From an uncultured Pelagimonas sp. (lineage in GTDB: Bacteria; Pseudomonadota; Alphaproteobacteria; Rhodobacterales; Rhodobacteraceae), in contig CANMIH010000001.1 of NCBI GenBank assembly GCA_947497905.1, forward strand, positions 930,001-994,000: DNA of 64,000 nucleotides. Direction: 5' to 3'. The notes below the pieces were generated by a model. The model did not search any database and had not been told where the DNA came from. It saw only the letters and a program-made list of their open reading frames with translations. This document shows positions 52,821 to 61,790 of the stretch, piece by piece (the first letter of the stretch is position 1; every line of letters begins with the position of its first letter). Made by a program: the position numbers and the translations under genes.

Positions 52821-53462
52821 TTAACGTGCGAGCTGTGAGGCTTCGCGCGCGAGGTCTTCGATAGCTTTCCAGTCACCGGCCGCCACAAGATCTTTGGGAG
52901 CAACCCAGCTACCGCCTACGCAAAGCGTGTTAGAAAGACCAAGGTACTGCGGCGCATTTTTGAGAGAGACACCGCCCGTGGGGCAAAACCGCACCTGCGG
53001 GATCGGCGCGCCAATCGATTTCAGCGCAGGAGCCCCACCATTCGCCTCTGCTGGGAAAAACTTTTGAACGGTATACCCACGCTCCAAAAGACGCATCGCC
53101 TCGGACGAGGTTGCAGCCCCTGGAAGCAGTGGCATGTCGGCCTCTTCGCAGGACTGTAGCAAGGTGTCCGTCGCGCCGGGTGAGACACCGAAACGCGCTC
53201 CGGCAGCTTTGGCTGCCAAGACATCGGCGGGTTTGAGCAATGTGCCCGCACCCACAATACCACCCTCAACTTTCGACATCTCAGTGATGGCTGCTAGCGC
53301 CGCAGGTGTTCGCAAAGTCACTTCTAAAACCGGCAACCCTCCGGCCACCAAGGCTTCAGCCAGGGGTTGTGCGGTAGAGGCGTCATCGATCACCAAAACC
53401 GGAATAACAGGTGCCAAGAGACATAGTTTTTCCGTTTCGATACTTGCCTGTTCTGGGGTCAT
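52821..53462 (-). CDS. eda: KDPG aldolase (2-dehydro-3-deoxy-phosphogluconate aldolase)
   Basis: The second Entner-Doudoroff enzyme, which splits KDPG to pyruvate and glyceraldehyde-3-phosphate. The 213-residue protein has the catalytic Glu in GLPVLEVTLRTPAAL (about 45), the Schiff-base Lys in YTVQKFFPAEANGG (about 134) and the phosphate-binding FCPTGGVSLKN. AAGGACATTAAG precedes the ATG at 53462. The gene is 20 bp downstream of edd and surely in one operon with it. Confidence 0.96.
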   Translation of the reverse strand: MTPEQASIETEKLCLLAPVIPVLVIDDASTAQPLAEALVAGGLPVLEVTLRTPAALAAITEMSKVEGGIVGAGTLLKPADVLAAKAAGARFGVSPGATDTLLQSCEEADMPLLPGAATSSEAMRLLERGYTVQKFFPAEANGGAPALKSIGAPIPQVRFCPTGGVSLKNAPQYLGLSNTLCVGGSWVAPKDLVAAGDWKAIEDLAREASQLAR

Positions 53463-53482
53463 CTTAATGTCCTTCGATCAAC

Positions 53483-55288
53483 TTAGACCACAACCGCAGC
53501 GCCATCGGATGCAAGTCCAACGGTCTGGCGGAAGCTTTCAAACAATTCGCGCCCGACACCCGCACGGTTCGATGCAAGGTCAGCCGTTACCGGTGTACGA
53601 GATTCAAAATCCTCAGCCAGACATGTCAGTGTGCCGCTGACGGCGTCAACTTTGACCAAATCACCATCCCGCAGGCGAGCCAAAGGTCCGCCATCTGCGG
53701 CTTCGGGGCTGATATGGATCGCGGCAGGCACTTTGCCCGACGCGCCAGACATGCGACCATCAGTGACCAAGGCAATTTTCAATCCGCGATCCTGTAGGAC
53801 CGTTAAAGCGGGGGTCAAAGCATGAAGCTCTGGCATGCCATTGGATTTTGGGCCCTGGAAGCGAACGACTACAACCGTATCGGTGGTGATCTCTCCGGCC
53901 TGAAACGCCGCCTTGACGCTGTCCTGATCATGAAAGATGCGGGCAGGGGCTTCGACAATGTGACGTTCGGGGGCAACCGCCGAAACCTTCATCATGCCTG
54001 TGCCCAGATTTCCGGTCAGTTTCTTAAGACCACCTGTGCTTTGGAAACCATCTTTGGCTGACCGCAGGATTTTTTCGTTAAGGCTCTTGCCCGGACCCTC
54101 ATGATAGACAATCTCATCATCCACCAGTTTCGGGTCTTGGGTGTATCTGCGCAAGCCATCCCCAGCGACAGTTTTGACATCGTCATGCAGCAGGCCCTGA
54201 TCCAAGAGGTCGCCAATCATGTATTGCAATCCACCCGCCGCATGGAAGTGGTTCACATCGGCCAGACCGTTTGGATACACCTTGGCCATCAAAGGTGTCG
54301 CGGCTGAAATCTCATCAAAATCTTCAAGAGTGAGAATGACACCAGCGGCACGAGCCATTGCAGGCAAATGCAGCACAAGATTGGTGGATCCTCCGGTCGC
54401 CATCAGACCAACGATGCCATTCACAAAAGCTTTGGCGTCTAGAATATCGCAGACCGGGCGATACTCATTGCCTTGATGCGTGATTTGCAGCGCCCGTTTG
54501 GTTCCCGCGAGCGTAAGCGCGTCACGCAGGGGCGTGTTGGGATTGACAAAAGAGGCCCCAGGCAAATGCAAACCCATGATTTCCATCAACATCTGATTGG
54601 AATTCGCAGTGCCGTAAAAGGTGCAGGTTCCAGGCCCGTGGTACGAGGCCATTTCGGCTTTCATAAGCTCAGCGCGCCCAACTTCGCCGGTGGCGAATTG
54701 CTTGCGCACTTTGGCTTTTTCATCGTTGGGCAAACCGGAAACCATAGGGCCCGCAGGCAAAAACAGACCCGGAAGATAGCCAAAGGTCGCAGCGCCAATC
54801 ACCAACCCGGGCACGATTTTGTCGCACACACCCAGATAAAGCACTGAGTCATAGGTGTTGTGAGAAAGGGCAACTCCGGTGGCCAAGGCGATGACATCGC
54901 GCGAGAAAAGCGACAGCTCCATGCCGACCTGTCCCTGGGTCACACCATCACACATCGCAGGCACGCCACCGGCAACCTGAGCTGTTGCGCCATTGGCACG
55001 GGCAAAGTCACGGATGAGTTGAGGATACCGTTCATAGGGCTGATGCGCCGAGAGCATATCATTGTAGGCAGATACAATCCCAATGTTAGGCGCACGCCCA
55101 GTAGCAAGCGCATCTTGCGCTTCGCCCATGGCCGCATAGGCATGGGCCTGATTGGAACAAGAAAGATGGGCGCGTCGGGGGCCATCTTCTGCGGCACGGC
55201 GCATGCGATCTAAATATGTGCTGCGCAGGTCCTGAGAACGATCTTCGATGCGGGCGGTGACTTTGGCGATGGTATCATGCAACGGCAT
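53483..55288 (-). CDS. edd: 6-phosphogluconate dehydratase
   Basis: The first Entner-Doudoroff enzyme, turning 6-phosphogluconate into KDPG with an iron-sulfur cluster. The 601-residue protein matches the Edd subgroup of the IlvD/Edd family: [56 protein letters not shown] (a cluster cysteine), [16 protein letters not shown] and [22 protein letters not shown] lies directly before the ATG at 55288. A palindromic operator-like site stands 45 bp upstream. Confidence 0.97.
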   Translation of the reverse strand: MPLHDTIAKVTARIEDRSQDLRSTYLDRMRRAAEDGPRRAHLSCSNQAHAYAAMGEAQDALATGRAPNIGIVSAYNDMLSAHQPYERYPQLIRDFARANGATAQVAGGVPAMCDGVTQGQVGMELSLFSRDVIALATGVALSHNTYDSVLYLGVCDKIVPGLVIGAATFGYLPGLFLPAGPMVSGLPNDEKAKVRKQFATGEVGRAELMKAEMASYHGPGTCTFYGTANSNQMLMEIMGLHLPGASFVNPNTPLRDALTLAGTKRALQITHQGNEYRPVCDILDAKAFVNGIVGLMATGGSTNLVLHLPAMARAAGVILTLEDFDEISAATPLMAKVYPNGLADVNHFHAAGGLQYMIGDLLDQGLLHDDVKTVAGDGLRRYTQDPKLVDDEIVYHEGPGKSLNEKILRSAKDGFQSTGGLKKLTGNLGTGMMKVSAVAPERHIVEAPARIFHDQDSVKAAFQAGEITTDTVVVVRFQGPKSNGMPELHALTPALTVLQDRGLKIALVTDGRMSGASGKVPAAIHISPEAADGGPLARLRDGDLVKVDAVSGTLTCLAEDFESRTPVTADLASNRAGVGRELFESFRQTVGLASDGAAVVV

Positions 55289-55332
55289 GAGAACCTCCGG
55301 GGGCTGACCTAGGTTGAGGCCTGTCTACATAG

Positions 55333-55361
55333 GTTAGCGCTAACAGTAAACCGATAATCGG
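55333..55361. promoter_or_regulatory. LacI-family-like operator upstream of edd-eda
   Basis: GTTAGCGCTAAC (55333-55344) is a perfect 12-bp palindrome with the central CG expected of LacI-family operators; a second palindrome CCGAT-A-ATCGG lies at 55351-55361. Both stand 45-73 bp upstream of the edd ATG and between it and the divergent lipoprotein gene. The cognate regulator is not in the window. Confidence 0.6.
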
Positions 55362-55491
55362 AGTGTTTTTGGGGCAAACCGGCAAAGAATCACCAAGGGT
55401 AGGCCGCATTTTAGGCACATTTGACCGATAGAAGATGGTTAACAAAGGCTGAATTGGCCTGGGGCACCTTATCGGCAGAAAGGCCAGTCAT

Positions 55492-56175
55492 ATGATCTCG
55501 TTTCGTTTGATTGCTTGTACAGTTGCTTTGTCCGCGGTTTCCGCATGTGGATCGTCACAGTTTGCGTCCCGCAATGCGCCATTCGAACTTATTCCCGGCG
55601 ATCAGTTTGAACAGGTTACGCCCGCTGTTGCCGTATCCCCTGAGGCTCTGTCTCAGGACCTGCCTGCTATGAAACTTGCGAGCTACGCCATTAAGGTTCC
55701 TGAAGATCTGACTGTTTCAGAAGCCAATTTGTATTACCCCATTGCGGATATCGTTTGGCGCGGTGATCCCATTGGCGATCGCAAAGATCAGATTGGCTAC
55801 ATCTTCCAAGAGGCGGTTACCCGCACACGCAGCCAGATCACAGAAGGGCGCCCGGTGATCGCCGAGATCGAACTTGAACGCTTTCACTCGGTCACAGAGA
55901 AAACCCGGTATTCCGTAGGCGGCACCCATTCCATCAGCTTTTTCCTGACGCTGCGGGATGCGGAAACTGGCCAGCCCCTGGTGAACAACAAGCGGATCAA
56001 ATCTGACCTCAAGGCCTTTGGCGGCCGTCGCGCGATCGAAGCGGAGCGTCAGGGATTTACCATGAAAGAGCGCATTCTGAGCCACTTGAACCGCGTTCTT
56101 GCCGCTGAGCTTAACCAGAACGGCGGATGGACGGATCCAGATCCAAAAATCGAACAGGCCATCAACGCCATTTGA
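55492..56175 (+). CDS. Predicted lipoprotein (DUF6778-like)
   Basis: A 227-residue protein with a lipoprotein signal (MISFRLIACTVALSAVSAC, lipobox V-S-A-C, Cys19) and a soluble part with YPIADIVWRGDPIGDRKDQI, PVIAEIELERFHSVTEKTRY and GGTHSISFFLTLRDAETGQP. The alternating strand pattern fits a periplasmic beta-rich domain such as those of DUF6778 proteins in roseobacters. Function unknown. It is divergent from edd and followed 39 bp later by the RlmI-like methyltransferase gene. Confidence 0.72.
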   Translation: MISFRLIACTVALSAVSACGSSQFASRNAPFELIPGDQFEQVTPAVAVSPEALSQDLPAMKLASYAIKVPEDLTVSEANLYYPIADIVWRGDPIGDRKDQIGYIFQEAVTRTRSQITEGRPVIAEIELERFHSVTEKTRYSVGGTHSISFFLTLRDAETGQPLVNNKRIKSDLKAFGGRRAIEAERQGFTMKERILSHLNRVLAAELNQNGGWTDPDPKIEQAINAI

Positions 56176-56214
56176 TTGGTTTCCAATATCTCAAAAGCAG
56201 GATAAGGCGGGGGC

Positions 56215-57417
56215 ATGACAGCTCCCGTTTCCGCATCAGATCGCCCCGTCCTGCGCCTCAAGCCCAAAGCCAACGCCCGTGCCATTCGCCGCGGAGCACC
56301 TTGGGTCTTTGACAATGAATTGGTTCTGGACCGCCGGTCCAAGAAACTTGCCCCTGGCACACTTGCCATCCTTGAGGATGCCGAGCGTAAACCGCTGGCC
56401 TTGGTGGCGACAAACACCAATTCTCGTATTGTTGCGCGTGTCTTGGATCGCGACTTTAACGCTGACATTAACGTAGACTGGTTTGCGGCACGTATTCGCA
56501 AAGCGCTTGATCTGCGTGAACGCCTGTATGACGCCCCATTTTACCGACTTGTACACGCTGAAAGCGACGGCCTTCCAGGGCTGATCATCGACCGGTTTGG
56601 CGACACCCTGGTTGTTCAGCCGAATGCAGCCTGGGCTGATCGATTCCTTGAGGATTTGACACAGGCTCTGATCGACGTAGTCGGTGTGAGCAATATCCTG
56701 AAAAATTCAAGCGGCCGGGGTCGTGGTCTTGAAGGGTTGGATGACACGGATCTGGTCTTGCACGGCGCCGCGCCTAACACTCCGGTCGAAGTCAAAATGA
56801 ATGGTGCCATCTACATGGCGGACCTGACCGGAGGTCAGAAAACCGGCCTGTTCTATGACCAACGTGACAACCATGGATATGCTGCTAAATTTGCCAAAGA
56901 TGCCCGCGTGTTGGATGTGTTTTCTCACGTAGGTGGATTTGCGCTGGCTGCTCTGGCAAATGGAGCGGCATCTGCGATGTCGGTCGATGGATCTGCCTCC
57001 GCGATTGCCTTGGCGGAAGAAGGCGCCAAGCGCATGGGTAAGGTATTGGACACCCGTCAGGGCGATGCCTTTGATACATTGTCGGCGCTGAATGATGAGG
57101 GTGCGAAATTTGACGTGGTGATTTGTGATCCCCCCGCCTTTGCCCCGTCTAAACCCGCTTTGGAAAAGGGGTTGCGCGCCTATGAACGCATTGCGCGTTT
57201 GGGCGCCAACCTTGTTGCTGAAGATGGATATCTGGTTCTGTGTTCATGCTCGCACGCCGCAGATATGACAAGCTTCACCGGAGCATGCCTGCGGGGTATT
57301 GGGCGGTCTGGCCGTCGGGCGCAGTTGCTGCACACCGGTCAGGCCGGTGCGGATCACCCCTTGATGCCGCAACTGGCTGAATCGGGTTACCTCAAAGCGC
57401 TGTTCTTCCGACTGTGA
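56215..57417 (+). CDS. RlmI-like class I rRNA methyltransferase
   Basis: A 400-residue SAM-dependent methyltransferase of the RlmI/RlmK family (23S rRNA cytosine-5 type). An N-terminal PUA-like domain (about 15-90: RRGAPWVFDNELVL) precedes an RNA-binding insert and the Rossmann domain with GGQKTGLFYDQRDN (about 205), VLDVFSHVGGFALAAL, ICDPPAFAPSK and CSCSHAADM. The two C-terminal cysteines fit the C5-cytosine mechanism. The exact target base is not known. The next gene overlaps its stop by four bases. Confidence 0.9.
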   Translation: MTAPVSASDRPVLRLKPKANARAIRRGAPWVFDNELVLDRRSKKLAPGTLAILEDAERKPLALVATNTNSRIVARVLDRDFNADINVDWFAARIRKALDLRERLYDAPFYRLVHAESDGLPGLIIDRFGDTLVVQPNAAWADRFLEDLTQALIDVVGVSNILKNSSGRGRGLEGLDDTDLVLHGAAPNTPVEVKMNGAIYMADLTGGQKTGLFYDQRDNHGYAAKFAKDARVLDVFSHVGGFALAALANGAASAMSVDGSASAIALAEEGAKRMGKVLDTRQGDAFDTLSALNDEGAKFDVVICDPPAFAPSKPALEKGLRAYERIARLGANLVAEDGYLVLCSCSHAADMTSFTGACLRGIGRSGRRAQLLHTGQAGADHPLMPQLAESGYLKALFFRL

Positions 57418-57980
57418 AAATCCTGCTCGACACCTGCGTTCTGTACCCCACAGTGATGCGTGAGATGCTGGTCAAGGTGGCCGGGCAGGGGCTCTATATG
57501 CCGCTTTGGTCTGCGCGCATTCTTGAGGAATGGGCGCGGGCCGCGCGCAAGATTGGGCCAACGGGGGAACCCCAGGCTCGTGCTGAAATTGCCCTTCTTC
57601 GTGCAATTTTTCCCAAAGCGGAGGTCGTATGGCCGCCGTCGTTGGAAAGCCGCCTATACCTGCCGGATGAAAATGACATCCATGTTCTCGCTGCAGCGAT
57701 AGCGGGCAGCGCCGAAAGCATCGTCACACTGAATGCTTCGGACTTCCCCAAACACACCCTCGCCGAAGAAGGGCTTCAGCGTCACGATCCGGATGGGTTT
57801 CTTTTGGATCTCTACATGAAAGACCCCGACAAGGTCTGTTTCGCAGCGACACAGGTTTTGACCGAAGCACGCCGCATGTCCGATGAGGATTGGACAATTC
57901 GTCGTTTGCTCAAAAAAGCGCGCTTACCGCGTCTTGCCAAAGCCTTGGCCAAAGATCTGGATACTCGCGAGGCGGGTTGA
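57414..57980 (+). CDS. PIN-domain protein (RSP_2648 family)
   Basis: A 188-residue PIN-fold protein: MKILLDTCVLYPTVMREML (first acidic residue), LEEWARAA (second), LPDENDIHVLAAAI and SIVTLNASDFP (third and fourth), the acidic set of metal-dependent ribonucleases. The length and the C-terminal basic extension (LLKKARLPRLAKALAKD) are larger than VapC toxins, and no antitoxin gene is adjacent, so it is probably not a classical toxin. The GTG start overlaps the preceding methyltransferase stop (GTGA), so it is translationally linked to an rRNA-modifying enzyme. Confidence 0.85.
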   Translation: MKILLDTCVLYPTVMREMLVKVAGQGLYMPLWSARILEEWARAARKIGPTGEPQARAEIALLRAIFPKAEVVWPPSLESRLYLPDENDIHVLAAAIAGSAESIVTLNASDFPKHTLAEEGLQRHDPDGFLLDLYMKDPDKVCFAATQVLTEARRMSDEDWTIRRLLKKARLPRLAKALAKDLDTREAG

Positions 57981-58052
57981 AGTGGTCCCGCTGGGCTGAT
58001 ACCCCTGATCTGCAATCCCGACCCGTTCTCTCGGAATTAAAGGCACGCCGGT

Positions 58053-59138
58053 TTGACGATCTCCACCACTCCCCGACTTGAAATCCGCAATCTTGTTCGC
58101 GTCTTTGAAGGGAAGCGTGTGGTTGATGATGTGTCTTTGGCCATTCAGCCCGGACATGTGACCTGTTTGCTTGGCCCGTCGGGCTGCGGAAAATCAACTA
58201 CCCTTCGCATGATCGCCGGGGTGGATATGCAAAACAGTGGCGAAATCTATGTGGATGGTCAGCTGATCTGCGACACGGTGTTTCGCATCCCCCCAGAGCG
58301 TCGCGCAATTGGCCTTATGTTCCAGGATTTTGCGCTGTTTCCGCACCTGAGCGTGGGGGAGAACGTTGCCTTTGGTCTGACGGGGTCCGGATCCGAGAAA
58401 AAGGCGCGGGCCAAAACGCTTTTGGATCGTGTGGGTCTGGCGCATTTCATCGACGAGTACCCGCATCAGCTTTCGGGCGGAGAACAACAACGTGTCGCAT
58501 TGGCGCGGGCGCTGGCGCCAAGCCCCAAGATCATGTTGATGGATGAGCCGTTTTCAGGATTGGACAACCGTCTCCGGGACGGCATTCGTGATGAAACTTT
58601 GGACCTTCTGAAAGAAGAAGGGGCGTCGGTGCTTTTGGTCACTCATGAGCCGGAAGAAGCGATGCGCATGGCGGATGAGATCGCGCTGATGCGTGGCGGT
58701 AAGATTGTCCAGCGCGGCGCGCCGTATAATATTTTCAATGCGCCCGCGGATCGGGATGCTGTTGCATTCTTTAGTGATATCAACACCCTGAAAGGGAAAG
58801 TTGAAGGCGCGCTGACTGACACGCCCTTTGGTCAGTTTCTGGCACCCGGAGTGCCAGACGGTGCAGAGGTCGAGATCGTGTTTCGGCCTCAACACGTCCA
58901 CATCGATTTCGACCGTCAGGGCAAAGGGCCCAACCCGACCCAGATGGCCGGTACGCCAGCGCGTGGCATTGTGCGCCGCGCCCGATTTATGGGATCTGAG
59001 AGTTTGGTCGAATTCCGTATGGATCATGACGGTCAAACCTTGAAGGCCACAGTGCCAAACGTCTTTTTGCCCGCAGAGGGCACGCCATTATGGCTGACGG
59101 TGCGGCGTGATCGGTGTTTTGTCTTTCCCGTGACGTGA
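58053..59138 (+). CDS. ABC transporter ATP-binding protein (FbpC/PotA-type)
   Basis: A 361-residue ATPase: Walker A GPSGCGKSTT (about 43), Q-loop in MFQDFALFPHLSV, signature LSGGEQQRVALARALA (about 140), Walker B IMLMDEPFSGLD and the H-loop in LVTHEPEEAMRM, followed by a C-terminal TOBE_2-type region with FRPQHVHIDF. This is the class that drives iron, thiamine, polyamine or sulfate importers. No permease or binding-protein gene is adjacent, so the partner is elsewhere. The start is a TTG at 58053; an in-frame stop at 58038-58040 excludes any earlier one. Confidence 0.9.
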   Translation: MTISTTPRLEIRNLVRVFEGKRVVDDVSLAIQPGHVTCLLGPSGCGKSTTLRMIAGVDMQNSGEIYVDGQLICDTVFRIPPERRAIGLMFQDFALFPHLSVGENVAFGLTGSGSEKKARAKTLLDRVGLAHFIDEYPHQLSGGEQQRVALARALAPSPKIMLMDEPFSGLDNRLRDGIRDETLDLLKEEGASVLLVTHEPEEAMRMADEIALMRGGKIVQRGAPYNIFNAPADRDAVAFFSDINTLKGKVEGALTDTPFGQFLAPGVPDGAEVEIVFRPQHVHIDFDRQGKGPNPTQMAGTPARGIVRRARFMGSESLVEFRMDHDGQTLKATVPNVFLPAEGTPLWLTVRRDRCFVFPVT

Positions 59139-59360
59139 TCAGGTCTCGCCAAGCGCCTCACGAAGAACATAGACACGAATTGAAGACGCGAGGCCAACTT
59201 CCGGATCACGGTTAGCATCAATTTCGGCGGCCAGAGCATTGATTGGGATGGATTTATCCGCAGCAATCCTGCGAAATTCGCGCCAGAAGATATCTTCCAA
59301 CGACACAGAGGTTCTATGACCGCTGAGGGTAAGAGAATGTTTGACCGGTCGGCCGCTCAT
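59139..59360 (-). CDS. Ribbon-helix-helix protein (RHH_4 type)
   Basis: A 73-residue protein, MSGRPVKHSLTLSGHRTSVS onward, with the strand RTSVSLEDIFWREFRRIA typical of RHH_4 proteins, small predicted DNA-binding dimers. Some carry misleading database labels such as arylsulfate sulfotransferase. Its ATG overlaps the stop of the DUF4169 gene (ATGA), so the two are co-translated. Its stop abuts the end of the convergent ABC gene. Confidence 0.82.
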   Translation of the reverse strand: MSGRPVKHSLTLSGHRTSVSLEDIFWREFRRIAADKSIPINALAAEIDANRDPEVGLASSIRVYVLREALGET

Positions 59361-59530
59361 TCGGGTTTATGCCCATCCAATTCACGGGCAGATTTCTCGG
59401 CCTGTTTCTTCTCCAGAGTTTTCTGAGATTTGGTGCGACCAAATTTAACCGCGTTAACATCGGCCTGTTGGCGTTTGTTGTCACGGGATTTGGCTTTGCG
59501 AGCCTGATTGAGATTGATGACATTGCTCAT
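59357..59530 (-). CDS. DUF4169 protein (short, easily missed)
   Basis: A 57-residue highly charged protein, MSNVINLNQARKAKSRDNKR onward through KFGRTKSQKTLEKKQAEK to DGHKPE. It matches the DUF4169 family, small basic proteins typical of Rhodobacterales. It is shorter than 60 residues, so routine ORF filters drop it. Its stop codon overlaps the start of the RHH gene by four bases. It lies after the fumC terminator. Confidence 0.8.
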   Translation of the reverse strand: MSNVINLNQARKAKSRDNKRQQADVNAVKFGRTKSQKTLEKKQAEKSARELDGHKPE

Positions 59531-59559
59531 AATCATAGGCTAACGCGTGATTGGGCATA

Positions 59560-59581
59560 AGAAAAGGGGGCGTTGCCCCCT
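59560..59581 (-). terminator. Rho-independent terminator of fumC
   Basis: The minus-strand stem GGGGGC/GCCCCC with an AAC loop is followed by TTTTCTT. A second small stem (CCGC/GCGG) and a CCCCCAGAGTATTT block lie between it and the fumC stop; similar blocks are common at gene ends in Rhodobacterales. Confidence 0.85.
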
Positions 59582-59647
59582 CACCGCGAAGCGGCTCACC
59601 CCCAGAGTATTTCGTAAAAGAAGAAGCTCTGGAGGTGATGTTTCTGA

Positions 59648-61042
59648 TCAGGCTTTGGGGCCGATCATCTGTTCAGGACGGACAACCGCATCAAATGTGG
59701 CCTCGTCCACAAAACCAAGCGTGATGGCCTCTTCTTTCAAAGTGGTGCCGTTTTTATGCGCGGTCTTGGCAACGGTGGTCGCGTTGTCATAGCCGATGGT
59801 GGGCGCCAATGCGGTCACAAGCATCAACGATTCCTTCATCAGCTTGTCGATGCGGGGCTCGTTGGCTTTGATGCCGTTAAGCATCCGCTCGGTAAAGCTG
59901 TCGGCTGCATCTCCCAGAAGCTGGATGGATTGCAGAAGGTTGTAGGACATCATCGGGTTGTAGACGTTGAGCTCAAAATGTCCCTGCGACCCGGCGAACT
60001 TGATCGCCGCGTCATTGCCCATAACGTGGGCAGCCACCTGTGTCAGCGCTTCGGCCTGAGTTGGGTTGACCTTGCCCGGCATAATCGACGAGCCCGGCTC
60101 GTTCTCAGGCAGGATCAACTCACCCAGACCCGAACGCGGACCGGACCCCAGGAAGCGGATGTCGCTGGCGATTTTGTAGCAGCTGCCCGCAACCGTAGCC
60201 AAAGCACCCGAGAGGAAGACCATGGCATCATGGGCGGCCAATGCTTCGAATTTATTCGGTGCAGTGACAAAAGGCAGGCCCGAGATCTCGGCCATGTTGG
60301 CGGCGACCTCTTCGCTCCATCCCGGGGCGGTGTTCAAGCCGGTACCAACGGCGGTGCCGCCCTGCGCCAACTCGTAAATTCCGGGCATGCAGGCCTCGAC
60401 ACGGGCAATGCCCTGACGGATCTGATGCGCGTAGCCGGAGAATTCCTGACCCAGTGTCAGAGGCGTTGCATCTTGGGTGTGGGTGCGGCCGATTTTGATG
60501 ATGTCTTTGAATTCTTCCTGCTTGGCCTCGAGACCAGCAAGAAGTTTTTTCAGACCGGGCAGCAACACGTCGCGGACGCTTGTCGCGGTGGCGATATGCA
60601 TAGCGGTGGGGAAGGTGTCGTTGGACGACTGTCCCATGTTGCAATGATCATTGGGGTGTACCGGATCTTTGGATCCAATCACGCCACCAAGGATTTCGAT
60701 CGCACGGTTGGCGATGACCTCGTTTGAGTTCATGTTCGACTGGGTGCCTGAACCGGTCTGCCAAACCACCAGCGGGAAGTTGTCGTCGAATTTACCCTCG
60801 ATGACTTCGCCGGCGGCCTGAATAACCGCATCGGCAATTTTCGCCTCCATCTTGCCATTGGCTTTGTTGGCCATGGCGCAGGCTTTTTTGATCACGCCAA
60901 GGGCGCGTACAATGGCGACCGGCTGTTTTTCCCAGCCGATAGGGAAATTCATGATCGAGCGCTGGGTTTGCGCGCCCCAATATTTGTCCGCGGGGACTTC
61001 CAAAGGACCAAAACTATCGGATTCGGTGCGAGTCTCTGCCAT
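59648..61042 (-). CDS. fumC: Class II fumarate hydratase
   Basis: FumC interconverts fumarate and malate in the TCA cycle; unlike class I enzymes it needs no iron-sulfur cluster. The 464 residues match the family length. Motifs include [38 protein letters not shown] (split across its conserved H and N residues) and the signature [13 protein letters not shown] (about 318). AGGAGCCCGAG precedes the ATG at 61042; an upstream in-frame extension to 61099 has no site. Confidence 0.97.
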   Translation of the reverse strand: MAETRTESDSFGPLEVPADKYWGAQTQRSIMNFPIGWEKQPVAIVRALGVIKKACAMANKANGKMEAKIADAVIQAAGEVIEGKFDDNFPLVVWQTGSGTQSNMNSNEVIANRAIEILGGVIGSKDPVHPNDHCNMGQSSNDTFPTAMHIATATSVRDVLLPGLKKLLAGLEAKQEEFKDIIKIGRTHTQDATPLTLGQEFSGYAHQIRQGIARVEACMPGIYELAQGGTAVGTGLNTAPGWSEEVAANMAEISGLPFVTAPNKFEALAAHDAMVFLSGALATVAGSCYKIASDIRFLGSGPRSGLGELILPENEPGSSIMPGKVNPTQAEALTQVAAHVMGNDAAIKFAGSQGHFELNVYNPMMSYNLLQSIQLLGDAADSFTERMLNGIKANEPRIDKLMKESLMLVTALAPTIGYDNATTVAKTAHKNGTTLKEEAITLGFVDEATFDAVVRPEQMIGPKA

Positions 61043-61123
61043 CTCGGGCTCCTGCTTGGTATGCAATTGCATGCCGAATACCTTTAAGTGGCATGGCACA
61101 CAATCGGATAGATGCGCGCAGGG

Positions 61124-61684
61124 TTATAACAGGTTCCGCCGAAAGGCATAGACCCGAGCGGGCGGCAGGTTGACCCATACCTTGTCACTCTTAGTCCAAG
61201 TCAACCCAAGGGCATTTCGAACCCGCTCGGCAACCGGAGGATTGGGGCCATAGGTGAACTGAACAAACACGCCCTCGGGGCCCATTGCGCGAAAGCTGGC
61301 ACGCAGAATGGCCAGTTGGAGATTTTTTGGAAAGGACAGAAAGGGCAGGCCGCATACAACGGCCCGGACATTGTTCAGCTTGAGTTGGCCCATGGATTGG
61401 GCAGGGGCATGATGGACGTGGATCCTAGGGAAACCGTCACGAAGACAGTCAACAAAATCACCATTCAACTCAAATGCATGCAGGTCCTGTTCAGCAACAC
61501 CGGCGTCCAGAAGAGCTTGGGTAATTTTGCCTGTGCCGGCCCCCAATTCTATCACGGGTCCCCCGCGCTCTTCCGGGAGCGCCGCGGCCATCTCACGCGC
61601 CAGAGCTTCGGACGATGGGGCGAGCGCAACAACGCGGTGGGGACGACGGATCAGTTGCCCCAAAAACAGCGGTAATGCAGACAT
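61124..61684 (-). CDS. Class I SAM methyltransferase, phospholipid N-methyltransferase-like
   Basis: A 186-residue cytoplasmic methyltransferase. It shows the PmtA-type N-terminus (RVVALAPSSEALAREMAAAL), SAM motif I VIELGAGTGKITQALLDAG, AFELNGDF at motif II, VVCGLPFLSFP at motif IV and VQFTYGPNPPV at the C-terminal strand. These resemble the Rhodobacter/Rhizobium PmtA phosphatidylethanolamine N-methyltransferases, so synthesis of phosphatidylcholine precursors is likely but not proven. The start at 61684 has AAAGG some ten bases upstream. It lies between sspB and fumC, all on the minus strand. Confidence 0.75.
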   Translation of the reverse strand: MSALPLFLGQLIRRPHRVVALAPSSEALAREMAAALPEERGGPVIELGAGTGKITQALLDAGVAEQDLHAFELNGDFVDCLRDGFPRIHVHHAPAQSMGQLKLNNVRAVVCGLPFLSFPKNLQLAILRASFRAMGPEGVFVQFTYGPNPPVAERVRNALGLTWTKSDKVWVNLPPARVYAFRRNLL

Positions 61685-61790
61685 GAAACTGTACCTTTGA
61701 GTATATTCATTGGCACATTGAGCACAAAAGTAACGCGCGACAACCCTAGGGTGCCGCGCGTTACCGAAACTTCATAGTATTGACCGGGCC

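Noticed and set aside
57414-57980. VapBC-type toxin-antitoxin module
   Set aside because: The PIN protein is too long, and the upstream gene is an rRNA methyltransferase rather than an antitoxin.
59314-59523. A 69-codon minus-strand ORF overlapping DUF4169
   Set aside because: It is another frame of the DUF4169 gene; the DUF4169 frame has the family sequence and the ATGA coupling.
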